Shown: in pieces, positions 25,448 through 34,389 of the stretch
Position numbering within the stretch: position 1 is the stretch's first letter
How the letters are laid out: each line of letters opens with the position of its first letter
Origin: Arthrobacter sp. Leaf141
GTDB taxonomy: Bacteria; Actinomycetota; Actinomycetes; Actinomycetales; Micrococcaceae
NCBI RefSeq assembly: GCF_001424565.1
Contig: NZ_LMOL01000005.1
Span: 331,819-395,818, forward strand
DNA length: 64,000 bases
Direction: 5' to 3'
Translations under genes and position numbers: made by a program
The notes under the pieces: model-generated
The model's input: the letters and a program-made list of their open reading frames with translations, nothing else
Databases searched by the model: none
What the model was told of the DNA's origin: nothing

Positions 25448-26353
25448 TTACTTGACCGAGCCTTCCGTCAGCCCGCCGCGCCAGAACCGCTGCAGGACCA
25501 CCATGGCGATGCCCAGCGGGATGATGGACAGCAGGACGCCGCCGGTGGTGAGTTCGTAGAACTCGGGCAGCCTGTCAACCTGGCTGAGCCAGTTGTTCAG
25601 TCCCAGGGTGATGGGATAGAGGCCGGAATCGGAGAGCATCACCAGGGGCAGGAAGTAGTTGTTCCAGATGCCCACCAGCTGGAACAGGAACACGGTGACC
25701 AGCGCCGGGGTCAGCACCCGCAGGCCGATGGTGTGGAAGATCCGCAGCTCACTGGCCCCGTCCAGCCGGGCGGCTTCGATGAGGGACGTGTCCACAGTGG
25801 CTTGGGAGTAGATCCGGCACAGGAACAGCCCGAATGGCGAGACCAGGGAGGGCAGCAGCACGCTCCAGTAGGTATTGGCGATCCCCATCTGGCTGAACAG
25901 CAGGAACAACGGCAGTGCGGTGGCCGTTCCCGGGACGAGGACGCCGCCCAGGATGGTGCCGAACACCAGGTTCCGGCCGCGGAATTCGTACTTGGCCAGG
26001 GCGTACCCGCCGGCGGCAGCGAAGTAGGTGGCTGCCAGGGCGCCGACGCCGGCATACAGTACCGAGTTCAGGAACCACTGGAGGAAGATGCCGTTGTCGT
26101 AGGCCAGGACGCGGGAGATGTTTTCCCACAGGGAGAACGTGGGGGCGAACCAGAAGCCGTTGGTGCCGAACAGATCCTCGGTGGATTTGGTGGCGGCAAC
26201 CACCACCCAGTACACCGGGACCAGGAAGTAGAGGGCCACCACCACCAGCAGGGAGGTGACGATGATGGTGGAGGATCGCCGCTTGCCGGCGGAACGGTCC
26301 GGTGAACTGGCTGGCGCGGTCAGCTTGCGCGGGCGGGTGGCGGTGGTGGTCAT
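25448..26353 (-). CDS. Sugar ABC importer permease (MalG-like)
   Basis: This 301-residue carbohydrate ABC permease has six transmembrane segments and the EAA loop EAARLDGASELRIFHTIGL, which docks on the ATPase. ATGA overlap (26350-26353) couples it to the MalF-like gene. No ATP-binding gene is present nearby, so a shared MsiK/MalK-type ATPase encoded elsewhere probably powers the system, as is common in actinobacteria. Confidence 0.93.
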   Translation of the reverse strand: MTTTATRPRKLTAPASSPDRSAGKRRSSTIIVTSLLVVVALYFLVPVYWVVVAATKSTEDLFGTNGFWFAPTFSLWENISRVLAYDNGIFLQWFLNSVLYAGVGALAATYFAAAGGYALAKYEFRGRNLVFGTILGGVLVPGTATALPLFLLFSQMGIANTYWSVLLPSLVSPFGLFLCRIYSQATVDTSLIEAARLDGASELRIFHTIGLRVLTPALVTVFLFQLVGIWNNYFLPLVMLSDSGLYPITLGLNNWLSQVDRLPEFYELTTGGVLLSIIPLGIAMVVLQRFWRGGLTEGSVK

Positions 26354-27312
26354 GATGACTTCCTGTTCGAGAATTTGAGGAAGGCGAAGGAGAGCGTAAA
26401 GGCGGCAATGGCAATCAGGACGGCCTGGGCTGCGGCGACGTTGTAGTCGTTGTAAGCGAAGGCAGTGGTGTAGGCGCTCAGGTTGGGCGTGTACTGGCTG
26501 TCAATGGCCGGTGCCACGGTCTTGAGCACCTGGGCTTCGGCGAAGAGCTGCAGGGTGCCGATGATGGAAAACACGGTGGTCAGGACCAGGGCCGGCCGGA
26601 TCAGGGGCAGCTGGATGCTCAGCGCCACCCGGAGCGTGGAGGCTCCGTCCACTTTGGCGGCTTCGTAGAGTTCCACGGGGATGGACTTGAGCTGGGCCAC
26701 GATGATCAGCATGTTGTAGCCCGTGTAGCTCCAGATCACGATGTTGGCGATGGACCACAGTACGGTGTCAGGGCCCAGGAAATCCGGTGTGAGCCCAAAG
26801 GTTCCGGCAAGGTCCACCAGCGGGCTCAGGCCCGGCACGTAGAGGAAGGACCACAGGATGGTGGCGATCACGCCTGGGACGCCGTACGGGAGGAAGTAGG
26901 CCGCCCGGAAGAATCCGGGCCATTTGGCGGAAGCGGATTCCAGCATGAGTGCCAGCACGGTGCAGAGGACAATCATCACCGGGACCTGCACCACGCCGAA
27001 GAGCAGCATGCGCCCGATCGAGGCGACGAAGCTTCCATCGGCCAGGGCCTGGGCGTAGTTGCCGAACCCGGCGAAGCTGGTGGTCACACCGGCCTCGCCG
27101 AAGAGTCCGCCGCGGGTCACCTTGGTGAAGCTGGACCCTATTGCCACAACGATGGGCAGCAGGAAGGTAAGGATGAACAGGGCGAGGAACGGTGCCAGGA
27201 GGAGCCAGGGTGCCCGCGCTGCTGCGCCATTCCGGCGGCCGCGGCTGGGCACGGGCGAGGGGGTGGCTGCCGGGGATGCCCGGCGCTTCTCGGTCTGCGG
27301 CGTCGCGGTCAT
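26350..27312 (-). CDS. Sugar ABC importer permease (MalF-like)
   Basis: This 320-residue membrane permease has six hydrophobic segments after a cytoplasmic N-terminus rich in Arg and Ala, and the EAA-loop segment YEAAKVDGASTLRVALSI. With the MalG-like partner it forms the membrane channel. It overlaps both neighbours by four bases, showing tight translational coupling. Confidence 0.93.
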   Translation of the reverse strand: MTATPQTEKRRASPAATPSPVPSRGRRNGAAARAPWLLLAPFLALFILTFLLPIVVAIGSSFTKVTRGGLFGEAGVTTSFAGFGNYAQALADGSFVASIGRMLLFGVVQVPVMIVLCTVLALMLESASAKWPGFFRAAYFLPYGVPGVIATILWSFLYVPGLSPLVDLAGTFGLTPDFLGPDTVLWSIANIVIWSYTGYNMLIIVAQLKSIPVELYEAAKVDGASTLRVALSIQLPLIRPALVLTTVFSIIGTLQLFAEAQVLKTVAPAIDSQYTPNLSAYTTAFAYNDYNVAAAQAVLIAIAAFTLSFAFLKFSNRKSS

Positions 27313-28649
27313 GACGCCTCCTTTCGGATGCTGAGGCCCTTGTTCCGGAAAACGGTCATGATCTGCTGTTCAGCGCTCACCACGGAATCCACCAGGCTGA
27401 TGCCTGAGGGTTTCCTGCGGAACCCGTCGCTGAGGATGTTGAAGGACTGTTCGGTGACCGGCCACCAGGACCAGTCCTGGTTTTGCCGGGTAGCGGCGGG
27501 GAGGAAGACTTCCTCGTTGTAGCGCTGGCCGCTGAAGAACGGCGACGGTTCAAGCCGCGGGCTGCCGATGAAGCCGGGGGAGGGGGACCAGCCGATGCCG
27601 CTGTTCTTGATCTCGGCGTCGATGCCTTCCTTGGAGGAGGTCATCCAGACGGCGAATTCCAGTGCCTCCCGGGGGTGCTTGCTGTTGGCGAAGACCGCCG
27701 CGGTGGAGCCACCCAGGAAGGTGGAGCCGAACCCTGTGGTGCCCCACGTGGGCATGGGCGCCACCCGCCATTTGCCTTCGCCGCCGCTGACGCCCTGGAC
27801 CAGGGCATCACCCCAACTGCCGGAGGTGGCCGCAGCGATGGTGCCTTTGGACGCCGCAGCGAACCAGCCGGGAGTGAAGGCGCCGAATCCGGTTTCCACG
27901 AGGTCATCCGTGATGGCTTTGTCGAAGAAGCGGGCAGTGTTGAGGGTGGCGTCGTCCGTCATGTTGATGACCCAGCCGTCCTCCTCCGCCCGGAGCCACC
28001 TCGCGCCGGCCTGGGTGGCGAACGCGGTGAACACTGACGCGTCGCCCAGCGGGAAGGTTTCCAGGTAGGCGCCGCGGCTGCGCAGTTCACGCGCGACGGC
28101 GGCCCACTCGTCCCAGGTGGTGGGCGGCGTGGCACCCACGGTTTCCAGGACGGCCGGCTGGTAAAACGTGGCCATCGGACCGGAGTCCTGCGGGATGCCG
28201 AAAACGCCGCCCGCGTAGCTGACCTGGCCCCAGAGGGTGGGGTCGTAGCGGGGAGCGAATTCCTGAGCGCCGTACCGGGAGATGTCCACCAAGCCGTTGA
28301 CCAGCATAAATTCCGGCAGGGAGCGCAGCTCAACCTGCCCCAGGTCCGGTCCGCCGCCGGCTGCGAGCGCTGAGTACAGCTTCTGGTAGCCGCCCACGTT
28401 GCCGCCGGGGATCCATTCCACCTTGACCTGGACGCGGGGGTTGGCGGCATTCCAGATGTCCACAACGTTCTGGATGTCCTTCAACCAGGCCCAGTAGGTC
28501 AGGGTGATGGTTTCCCCGGCAGCGGCGGGAATCACCGGCTGGGTGTTCACGGATGCGGTACCCGGTGTTGCGCAGCCAGTGAGGAACGCCATGGTGGCGG
28601 TCCCCAGGCCAGCTCCCAGGAGTTGTCGTCGCGATAGTTGTTGCGCCAT
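27309..28649 (-). CDS. Sugar ABC importer solute-binding lipoprotein
   Basis: This 446-residue extracellular binding protein starts with a combined Tat and lipoprotein signal (LSRRQLLGAG, then FLTGC as lipobox), so it is exported folded and lipid-anchored. The family-1 binding-protein pattern follows (ITLTYWAWLKD, then SGSWGDALVQG around residue 275). ATG 28649 follows GAGGTGAAGG. It is the first gene of the transporter operon and diverges from the TetR gene, with a palindromic operator between them. Confidence 0.92.
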   Translation of the reverse strand: MAQQLSRRQLLGAGLGTATMAFLTGCATPGTASVNTQPVIPAAAGETITLTYWAWLKDIQNVVDIWNAANPRVQVKVEWIPGGNVGGYQKLYSALAAGGGPDLGQVELRSLPEFMLVNGLVDISRYGAQEFAPRYDPTLWGQVSYAGGVFGIPQDSGPMATFYQPAVLETVGATPPTTWDEWAAVARELRSRGAYLETFPLGDASVFTAFATQAGARWLRAEEDGWVINMTDDATLNTARFFDKAITDDLVETGFGAFTPGWFAAASKGTIAAATSGSWGDALVQGVSGGEGKWRVAPMPTWGTTGFGSTFLGGSTAAVFANSKHPREALEFAVWMTSSKEGIDAEIKNSGIGWSPSPGFIGSPRLEPSPFFSGQRYNEEVFLPAATRQNQDWSWWPVTEQSFNILSDGFRRKPSGISLVDSVVSAEQQIMTVFRNKGLSIRKEAS

Positions 28650-28734
28650 CTGCCTTCACCTCGTTGTGTCCGAAAAAGGGCCCTCGAGTGTGAAGTGCAG
28701 CACCCCCGGTGGCAAGTGGAAGACACGCTAGCAC

Positions 28735-28758
28735 AAATTCGAGTAGCCGCTCGAATTT
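28735..28758. promoter_or_regulatory. TetR-type operator
   Basis: AAATTCGAG (28735-28743) and CTCGAATTT (28750-28758) form a perfect 9-bp inverted repeat with a 6-base spacer in the divergent promoter region. The length and symmetry fit a TetR dimer site controlling both the regulator and the sugar importer. Confidence 0.75.
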
Positions 28759-28799
28759 CGCGGGGCACCTTTTGCTGCGCGCCTGTACACTCGCTTTTT

Positions 28800-29411
28800 A
28801 TGAGCACAAAGACGGGCAGCGACCCTGCCCGGCGCGGCCCTTACGCGAAATCCACCCAACGGCGGGAGGCCATCCTCGCCGCCGCCCACTCGGTGTTCGC
28901 TGCCCGGGGCTACCGCGGTGGGACCCTGCAGGACGTCGCGGACCGGGCAGGGATGAGCCAGACCAGCCTGCTGCACTACTTTCCGTCAAAGAGCAGCCTG
29001 CTGATGGCGGTGCTCACCTGGCGTGACTTCATCAGCGGGGACGGGACGCCGGTAGCCGGCCTCGAGGAGACCATCGTGGATGCGGTGCTCCGGCAGGTCC
29101 GGTTCAACGAAGGAGTGCCCGGCGTCCTGGAGCTCTACACGGTCCTGTGCGCGGAGTCACTGACGGACGCCAACCCGGGCCGGCAGTTTTTTGTGGACCG
29201 GTTCGAGCGGCTCCGCAGCAGCTATGCCCGCCAGTTCAACGGACTCGCCGCGGACGGGCGCCTCCGTCCGGGGGTGGACCCGGAGGTTGCGGCAGCGTCC
29301 CTGATTGCCCTGTGGGACGGAATCCAGACCCAATGGCTGCTGGCCCCGGGCAGCGTAGATATGTCCGAGTGCCTCAGCGGGTACCTCCGGCTGGTGATGC
29401 TGCCGGACTGA
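28800..29411 (+). CDS. TetR-family transcriptional regulator
   Basis: This 203-residue protein has a TetR helix-turn-helix (about 20-65: REAILAAAHSVFAARGYRG, then VADRAGMSQTSLLHYFPSK). The C-terminal ligand domain is helical and unspecific. ATG 28800 (MSTKTGSD) is chosen; longer frames cross the operator. It most likely represses the divergent sugar ABC operon in response to an imported sugar or its derivative. Confidence 0.92.
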   Translation: MSTKTGSDPARRGPYAKSTQRREAILAAAHSVFAARGYRGGTLQDVADRAGMSQTSLLHYFPSKSSLLMAVLTWRDFISGDGTPVAGLEETIVDAVLRQVRFNEGVPGVLELYTVLCAESLTDANPGRQFFVDRFERLRSSYARQFNGLAADGRLRPGVDPEVAAASLIALWDGIQTQWLLAPGSVDMSECLSGYLRLVMLPD

Positions 29412-29457
29412 CGGCCGGGCACCGAACGGCCACGCGCGGTCCTACTAGGCTGGAACC

Positions 29458-30228
29458 ATGGACTCTCCCGCAGAAGGCGCCCTCCGCAAGACTGCCCTGG
29501 TCACCGGCGCGGGAAGGCTGGCAGGCATCGGCGCCGGCATCGCCCGGCAGCTCGCGGCTGACGGCTGGGACCTGGTGCTGTCCTACTGGCAGGCCTACGA
29601 CGCCCGGATGCCGTGGGGCAGCGAACCGGAGGATGTGGTCCGGCTGACGGCGGAGCTGGAGGCCATCGGAGCGCAGGTCCACCTGCTGCCCGTGGACCTG
29701 GAGGATCCGGCCGGTCCGGGACAGCTGATGGCAGCGGCCGTGCAGGCTGCCGGGCCGCTGCAGGGGATGGTGCTCAGCCACACCGAATCGGTGGACTCCG
29801 GAATCCTGGACACCACTGTCGAGTCCTTCGACCGGCATTTCGCCGTCAACACCCGCGCCAGCTGGCAGCTCATCGCGGCGTTCGCCCGGCAGGCACCGGA
29901 CGACGGCGGCGCCATCGTTGCCCTGACCAGCGACCACACAGCGTTCAACCTCCCCTACGGGGCATCCAAGGGCGCCCTGGACCGGATCGTCATCGCCGCC
30001 GCCCGCGAACTCGGTGCGCAGGGCATCTCAGCGAATGTCCTCAATCCCGGCCCCGTGGATACCGGCTGGATGGACGACACGGTGCGGGACGCCGTCGTGC
30101 GTCACCAGCCCACCGGCAGGCTGGGCACCCCGGCGGACGTCGCCGGGACCGTGGCGTTCCTGCTGTCGCCGGCGGGCCGGTGGGTGTCGGGCCAGCTGAT
30201 CAAGTCCGACGGCGGCTTCTCGGCGTAG
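29458..30228 (+). CDS. Short-chain dehydrogenase/reductase
   Basis: This 256-residue SDR has the cofactor motif TGAGRLAGIGAGIA near the N-terminus (a longer variant of TGxxxGxG), the structural Asn in FAVNTRAS and the catalytic YGASK. The Ser position falls in ALTSDHTAF. LNPGPVDTGWM is the usual substrate-loop region. NADPH- or NADH-dependent reduction of a carbonyl is expected; the substrate is unknown. It is followed after three bases by the palindrome at 30232. Confidence 0.9.
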   Translation: MDSPAEGALRKTALVTGAGRLAGIGAGIARQLAADGWDLVLSYWQAYDARMPWGSEPEDVVRLTAELEAIGAQVHLLPVDLEDPAGPGQLMAAAVQAAGPLQGMVLSHTESVDSGILDTTVESFDRHFAVNTRASWQLIAAFARQAPDDGGAIVALTSDHTAFNLPYGASKGALDRIVIAAARELGAQGISANVLNPGPVDTGWMDDTVRDAVVRHQPTGRLGTPADVAGTVAFLLSPAGRWVSGQLIKSDGGFSA

Positions 30229-30231
30229 CCA

Positions 30232-30297
30232 CCCAACTGGCTCGCAGTTGTTGTCGTTTTGAGCCCCCAAAACGACAACAACTGCGAGTTACTTGGG
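30232..30297. repeat. Long intergenic palindrome, family A copy 2
   Basis: Arms 30232-30260 and 30269-30297 pair over 29 bp with one mismatch and two G-T wobbles, around GAGCCCCC. The core CGCAGTTGTTGTCGTTTT equals that of the copies at 17941 and 45639. The stop codon of the convergent permease gene (TAA, 30289-30291) lies inside the right arm. Confidence 0.93.
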
Positions 30298-31791
30298 GTG
30301 GGCGGACCCCGTGAAGTACCCCCGCGTCGACGGCAGGAACCGGCACACCGCGGCCAGCACGACGCCCAGGGCCAGCAGCACCACGCCGCTGATGAAGGCG
30401 CCGCCGACGCCGAAGATGCTGGTGTCGCCATACGCGGGGTCCCACATCTGCACCGCCGAGATGAAGAACGCGGCGGTCAGGACCAGTGCGCCCAGCAGCG
30501 GCAGGATGCCGCGGAACCACAGGTTCCGGGCCGAATCGCGCAGGGTGCCGCGGAAGTACCAGAAGCAGGCGAAGCCGGTGAGCGCGTAGTAGAAGGCGAT
30601 GAACAGGCTGATGGCGCTGATGGAATCGGCCAGCAGGTTCTCGCTCAGGAAGCTCATGGCCACGTAGTACACCGCCGCCGCGCCGCCCATCACCTGGGTG
30701 GAGAACCCGGGCGTCTGGTTCTTCGAATGAACCTCGCCGAATTTCGCCGGCAGCGCCCCGTGCACCCCCATGGACAGGGTGCCGCGGGCAGTGGGCAGGA
30801 TGGTGGTCTGCGTGGAGGACAGCACCGACGCCAGCACGGCCACCACCATCAGCCAGCCCCACGGCCCCAGCACCACGTCCTTCATGGCCAGGAAAACATC
30901 CGCCTGGTTGGCTTCGTTGCCCAGCCCGATGCCGTCCGGGCCCACCGTGGCGTACATCATCACCAGCAGCGCCACGGAGACGTAAATGGCCACCAGTACG
31001 ACGGCGGAAATCACCGCGCCGCGGCCCGGTGTGGTGGCGGGGTTCTCCGTTTCCTCGTTCACGGCCAGGCAGGTATCCCACCCCCAGTAGATGAACAGGG
31101 CCAGCAGGGCGCCATGCACCACGGCCCCTGGATCGGCAAAGGCGCCGGCCGGGTTGAACCACTCGAAGTCGAACGCCTGGCCCTCCGGCGGGCCGGCCGT
31201 GATGCGGATGACGATGGCCAGGGCGAAGATGCCCAGCGCGATGTACTGGACGTAGGTCAGGACCCGCTGGACGTGTTCGCCCAGCCGGATGCCGCGGTAA
31301 TTCACCAGGGTCATCAGGACGATGAACAGCAGGCCGGTGCCCGTGACCACCACTTTGTTGCCCGCCAGGGAGCCGTCGCCGATCAGCAGCCACAGGTACT
31401 GCCCGGCCACCTGGGCCAGGTTGGCCAGGACCACAATCCCGGCGAGCGCCACACCCCAGCCGCCCAGCCAGCCTGCCCACGGCCCGAAGGCACGCCGGGA
31501 CCAGGTGAAGGTGGTGCCGCAGTCCGGCATTGCGCTGTTCAGTTCCCGGAACGCGAAGGCGATGAACAGGACGGGGATGAACCCCAGCAGCAGGATCAGC
31601 GGCGTGTAGTTGCCGTTGATGGCCACGATGAGGCCCAGGGTTGCGGCCAGGGAGTAGACCGGGGCCGTGGACGCCAGCCCCAGCATGACGGAGTCGCCCA
31701 GGTCCAGGATGCCTGCCCGGAGGCCCTTGGCGGGGACGCCGGCGCCGGGCGCACCGCCCGGGCCTCCCGCCGTTGTGGTTTCCGTGCTCAT
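30289..31791 (-). CDS. APC-superfamily amino acid permease
   Basis: This 500-residue permease has about 12-14 transmembrane segments. SVMLGLASTAPVYSLAATLG resembles the helix-1 unwound substrate site of APC transporters, and GTTFTWSRRAFGPWAGWLGG the conserved helix-3 region. ATG 31791 overlaps the ligase gene by four bases; a 50-residue longer frame is an overlap artefact. Co-expression with an ATP-grasp ligase and a YgiB-like protein suggests that it moves the amine or amino-acid substrate or product of that ligase. Confidence 0.9.
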   Translation of the reverse strand: MSTETTTAGGPGGAPGAGVPAKGLRAGILDLGDSVMLGLASTAPVYSLAATLGLIVAINGNYTPLILLLGFIPVLFIAFAFRELNSAMPDCGTTFTWSRRAFGPWAGWLGGWGVALAGIVVLANLAQVAGQYLWLLIGDGSLAGNKVVVTGTGLLFIVLMTLVNYRGIRLGEHVQRVLTYVQYIALGIFALAIVIRITAGPPEGQAFDFEWFNPAGAFADPGAVVHGALLALFIYWGWDTCLAVNEETENPATTPGRGAVISAVVLVAIYVSVALLVMMYATVGPDGIGLGNEANQADVFLAMKDVVLGPWGWLMVVAVLASVLSSTQTTILPTARGTLSMGVHGALPAKFGEVHSKNQTPGFSTQVMGGAAAVYYVAMSFLSENLLADSISAISLFIAFYYALTGFACFWYFRGTLRDSARNLWFRGILPLLGALVLTAAFFISAVQMWDPAYGDTSIFGVGGAFISGVVLLALGVVLAAVCRFLPSTRGYFTGSAHPK

Positions 31792-32999
31792 AGTGCGATC
31801 CCTGCCTTGCTGGTGTTGGCCTGGGCCGAAAGCGGCGCGGGCGCGTCGATGGTGTTGGGCACAAAGCGGCAGAAGTAGTCGGTGATGGGGCCGTCCGATT
31901 CGCGGATGCCGCAGCCCACCGATTCGCCGTCCACCACCCACAGGCCAAGGACCGGGTGGTTGCCGTCAAAATCCGGGAGCTGGTGGTACTGCTGGTAGCA
32001 CCAGCCCTCACGGCCGTAATCGCCGGGCTGGTCCAGGCTGATGCCGTTGGCCTGGATCCGGATGTTGTCCCCTTCGCGGCCGTGCAGCGGCTTGGCCACC
32101 CACTCCTTCAGCGGGCCGGGCCCGTCCAGGTAGGCCGGGAGCAGGTTGGGGTGGTCCGGGTAGAGATGCCAGAGGGCGGCCAGCAGGGCCTTGTTGGAGA
32201 GCAGCATCTTCCACGCGGGTTCCACCCAGCGCGGGTTGTGCGAGCGTTCCAGCAGACGGTGCCCGAACGGCTCCTTCATCATGAGCTCCCAGGGGTACAG
32301 CTTGAACATGGTGCTGATCATGAAGTTGTCCATGTCCACGAACCGGTTCAGGTTGGGGTCCCAGCCGATGTCCGACATGTTGATGCCGATGGTGGTCCAC
32401 CCGGCCTGGCTGGCCACGTCCCGCATGTACGCGGCGGTCATCCAGTCCTCACCGGATTCCTCGACCTCGGAATGGGCAATGTGCAGGGTGCTCATGCCCG
32501 TGCGGTACTGCACCTTTTTCCACTGCCGGATGAGGGCCTCGTGGATGCCGTTCCACTGGTCCTTGGCAGGGAACACGTCCTGCAGCCAGAACCACTGCGC
32601 CACGGATGCCTCGATCAGGCCCGTGGGAGTGTCGGCGTTGTACTCGAGCATCTTGGCCGGTCCGCCGCGGCCGTCATAGATGAAGTCGAAACGGCCGTAG
32701 ACGTCCACGTCCGCGGCCAGCAGCGATTCGCCGGCAAGCTCAAGGGCCTGCTGGCCGATGCCGATCCCGCCCATGGCACCAGTGGCCAGGTACTTGGCGG
32801 CTTCCAGGCACATCCGGTGCATTTCTTCGGCAGTGTTTTCGAGGGTTTCCACCTCGCCCGCGGTGAACTCGTAATACGCGGACTCGTTCCAGTACTCGAT
32901 CTTCCGCCCGTCGTCCATGGTGGTGGTGGAGAAAACCAGGCCCTGCTCCTCGATCTTCTCTTTCCAGCCGGGTCGGGGCACGGAGGCAATCCGCCGCAC
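31788..32999 (-). CDS. Glutathionylspermidine-synthase-like ATP-grasp ligase (YgiC/YjfC type)
   Basis: This 403-residue protein belongs to the GSP_synth ATP-grasp family by its pattern: FDFIYDGRGGPAKMLEYNAD, then DTPTGLIEASVAQWFWLQD, KPLHGREGDNI and RESDGPITDYFCRFVPN. The acidic and Asn residues in EYNADTP and the KPLHGREG loop match ATP/Mg2+ contacts. It lacks the amidase half of true glutathionylspermidine synthases, so it resembles E. coli YgiC and YjfC, which are thought to form an amide on a peptide or amine. GTG 32999 is two bases after the YgiB-like gene. Confidence 0.88.
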   Translation of the reverse strand: MRRIASVPRPGWKEKIEEQGLVFSTTTMDDGRKIEYWNESAYYEFTAGEVETLENTAEEMHRMCLEAAKYLATGAMGGIGIGQQALELAGESLLAADVDVYGRFDFIYDGRGGPAKMLEYNADTPTGLIEASVAQWFWLQDVFPAKDQWNGIHEALIRQWKKVQYRTGMSTLHIAHSEVEESGEDWMTAAYMRDVASQAGWTTIGINMSDIGWDPNLNRFVDMDNFMISTMFKLYPWELMMKEPFGHRLLERSHNPRWVEPAWKMLLSNKALLAALWHLYPDHPNLLPAYLDGPGPLKEWVAKPLHGREGDNIRIQANGISLDQPGDYGREGWCYQQYHQLPDFDGNHPVLGLWVVDGESVGCGIRESDGPITDYFCRFVPNTIDAPAPLSAQANTSKAGIAL

Positions 33000-33001
33000 G
33001 T

Positions 33002-33586
33002 TCAGCCGCCCACTTTGGTGCCGCCGCTTTTGGCGGAGGTGCCGAATCCGCCCCGGTCAACGGTCCCGCCGCTGGACTTGTAGCCCGTGGCGGCCTTGGC
33101 GCCGCTGGGAACGGTGCGCGTGTAGTTGGGGGCGGTGGACCGGTTCTGGCCCACCGACGGGACGGTGGCCCCCCGGGAGTAGAAGTACCAGGCGTAGATC
33201 CCGCCGCTGCGGCCGGCGGAGCTGTCGCAGCTCCTGTCCTCCACGCGCTCGCCGGTTTCGTCGTTGAAGCAGACCTGCGCGTATTCGGGATCGTCCTGGT
33301 TGCTGGCCACCACGGCGGTGATGGTGCCGGCCAGCAGCGCGGTCACGCCCAGGCCCACCACCACGGTGCGCCGCTGGGACCGCTTCTTGCGGGCGGCGCC
33401 CTCCTTGGCTTCCTTCTCCCGGTCCTGCGCAAACGGGTCCACCGTGGCCACGGGTTCGTTCAGCAGGTCGGGGCGAAGCTCAGGCTTGGGGACCTGCCAC
33501 GGCGGTGGCTTGGGGGAGCTGCCCTTGCCGGCCCGGGCGTCGCCGCCACCAGCCTGGCCGGGTTCCGGATCTTTGTTCGGGTCCAA
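33002..33586 (-). CDS. YgiB/DUF1190-like single-span protein
   Basis: This protein of 194 residues has a hydrophilic N-terminus, one transmembrane helix (VVGLGVTALLAGTITAVVAS), then an extracytoplasmic part with two Cys (VCFNDETG, RSCDSS) and a Gly/Ser/Thr-rich tail ending DRGGFGTSAKSGG. E. coli YgiB and YjfM, partners of YgiC and YjfC, have a similar tail ending in RGGFG. TTG at 33586 was chosen because of an ideal GAGGGGG site; GTG 33607 would extend the protein by seven residues. It heads the three-gene operon. Confidence 0.7.
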   Translation of the reverse strand: MDPNKDPEPGQAGGGDARAGKGSSPKPPPWQVPKPELRPDLLNEPVATVDPFAQDREKEAKEGAARKKRSQRRTVVVGLGVTALLAGTITAVVASNQDDPEYAQVCFNDETGERVEDRSCDSSAGRSGGIYAWYFYSRGATVPSVGQNRSTAPNYTRTVPSGAKAATGYKSSGGTVDRGGFGTSAKSGGTKVGG

Positions 33587-33732
33587 TGGTCCCCCTCTGT
33601 AGTCCACGCGAAACGGGCACAGCGCTGCACCCCCAATAGCAATCCTGAAATCAGCGTAGTCCCTGGGGGTTCAGGCGGCGAGCAGGAAACAGGGGAGAAC
33701 TGCCCATAGTTGCCGGGACCTACACTGGAGCC

Positions 33733-34389
33733 ATGGAAACCCCGTCCCTCCTTGCCGTGTGCCGAGTCCATCAGCTCCTGCCCGACGCTTCAAGTGTGGG
33801 CGTGACTGCCATCGACAAGCGGGCGGCGGACGGCCCGGTCAAGGTCCACCGGCTGGGCCTGCAGGGCGACATCCAGGCCAACCGGGTCCACCACGGCGGC
33901 CCGGACCAGGCCCTTTACGCCTACTCCCAGGCGGACGCTGACTTCTGGGCAGACGAGCTGCAGCGGGACATGCCGCCCGGAGTTTTCGGCGAGAACCTGC
34001 GGGTGGCGGGCCTGGACGCCACCGGAGCCGTGATCGGCGAACGCTGGAAGATCGGCCTGGATGTTGAGGTGGAGGTTACCTCCCCCCGCACGCCCTGCGC
34101 CACGTTCCAGCGGCGCCTGGGCGAGGCCCGGCTCGTCAAGCGGTTCACCGAGGCGGGCCGGGTGGGCGCGTACCTCCGGGTGCTTCGCACCGGCACCATC
34201 CAGGCGGGGGACCACATCCACCGCACTTTCATCCCCACCCACGGCATCACGGTGGGCCAGTGGTTCAGCGCGCCGGACGCCGAGGCCATGGAGGCCTTGA
34301 AGGATGCAGACGCCGACGGCGAGATCCGGCTCCAGCAGCCCGAGTTCAGGAAGAAGTTCGAGGCGCTGCAGCGGCAGCTTTCGTCCTGA
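33733..34389 (+). CDS. MOSC-domain protein (YiiM-like)
   Basis: This 218-residue protein has a MOSC fold with GLQGDIQANRVHHGGPDQAL at the front, FGENLRVAGL in the middle and the conserved SPRTPCATFQRR, whose Cys is the expected molybdenum-cofactor sulfur ligand. Such proteins reduce N-hydroxylated bases or move sulfur. It diverges from the YgiB-like gene across 125 bases and is followed by a long palindrome. Confidence 0.9.
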   Translation: METPSLLAVCRVHQLLPDASSVGVTAIDKRAADGPVKVHRLGLQGDIQANRVHHGGPDQALYAYSQADADFWADELQRDMPPGVFGENLRVAGLDATGAVIGERWKIGLDVEVEVTSPRTPCATFQRRLGEARLVKRFTEAGRVGAYLRVLRTGTIQAGDHIHRTFIPTHGITVGQWFSAPDAEAMEALKDADADGEIRLQQPEFRKKFEALQRQLSS

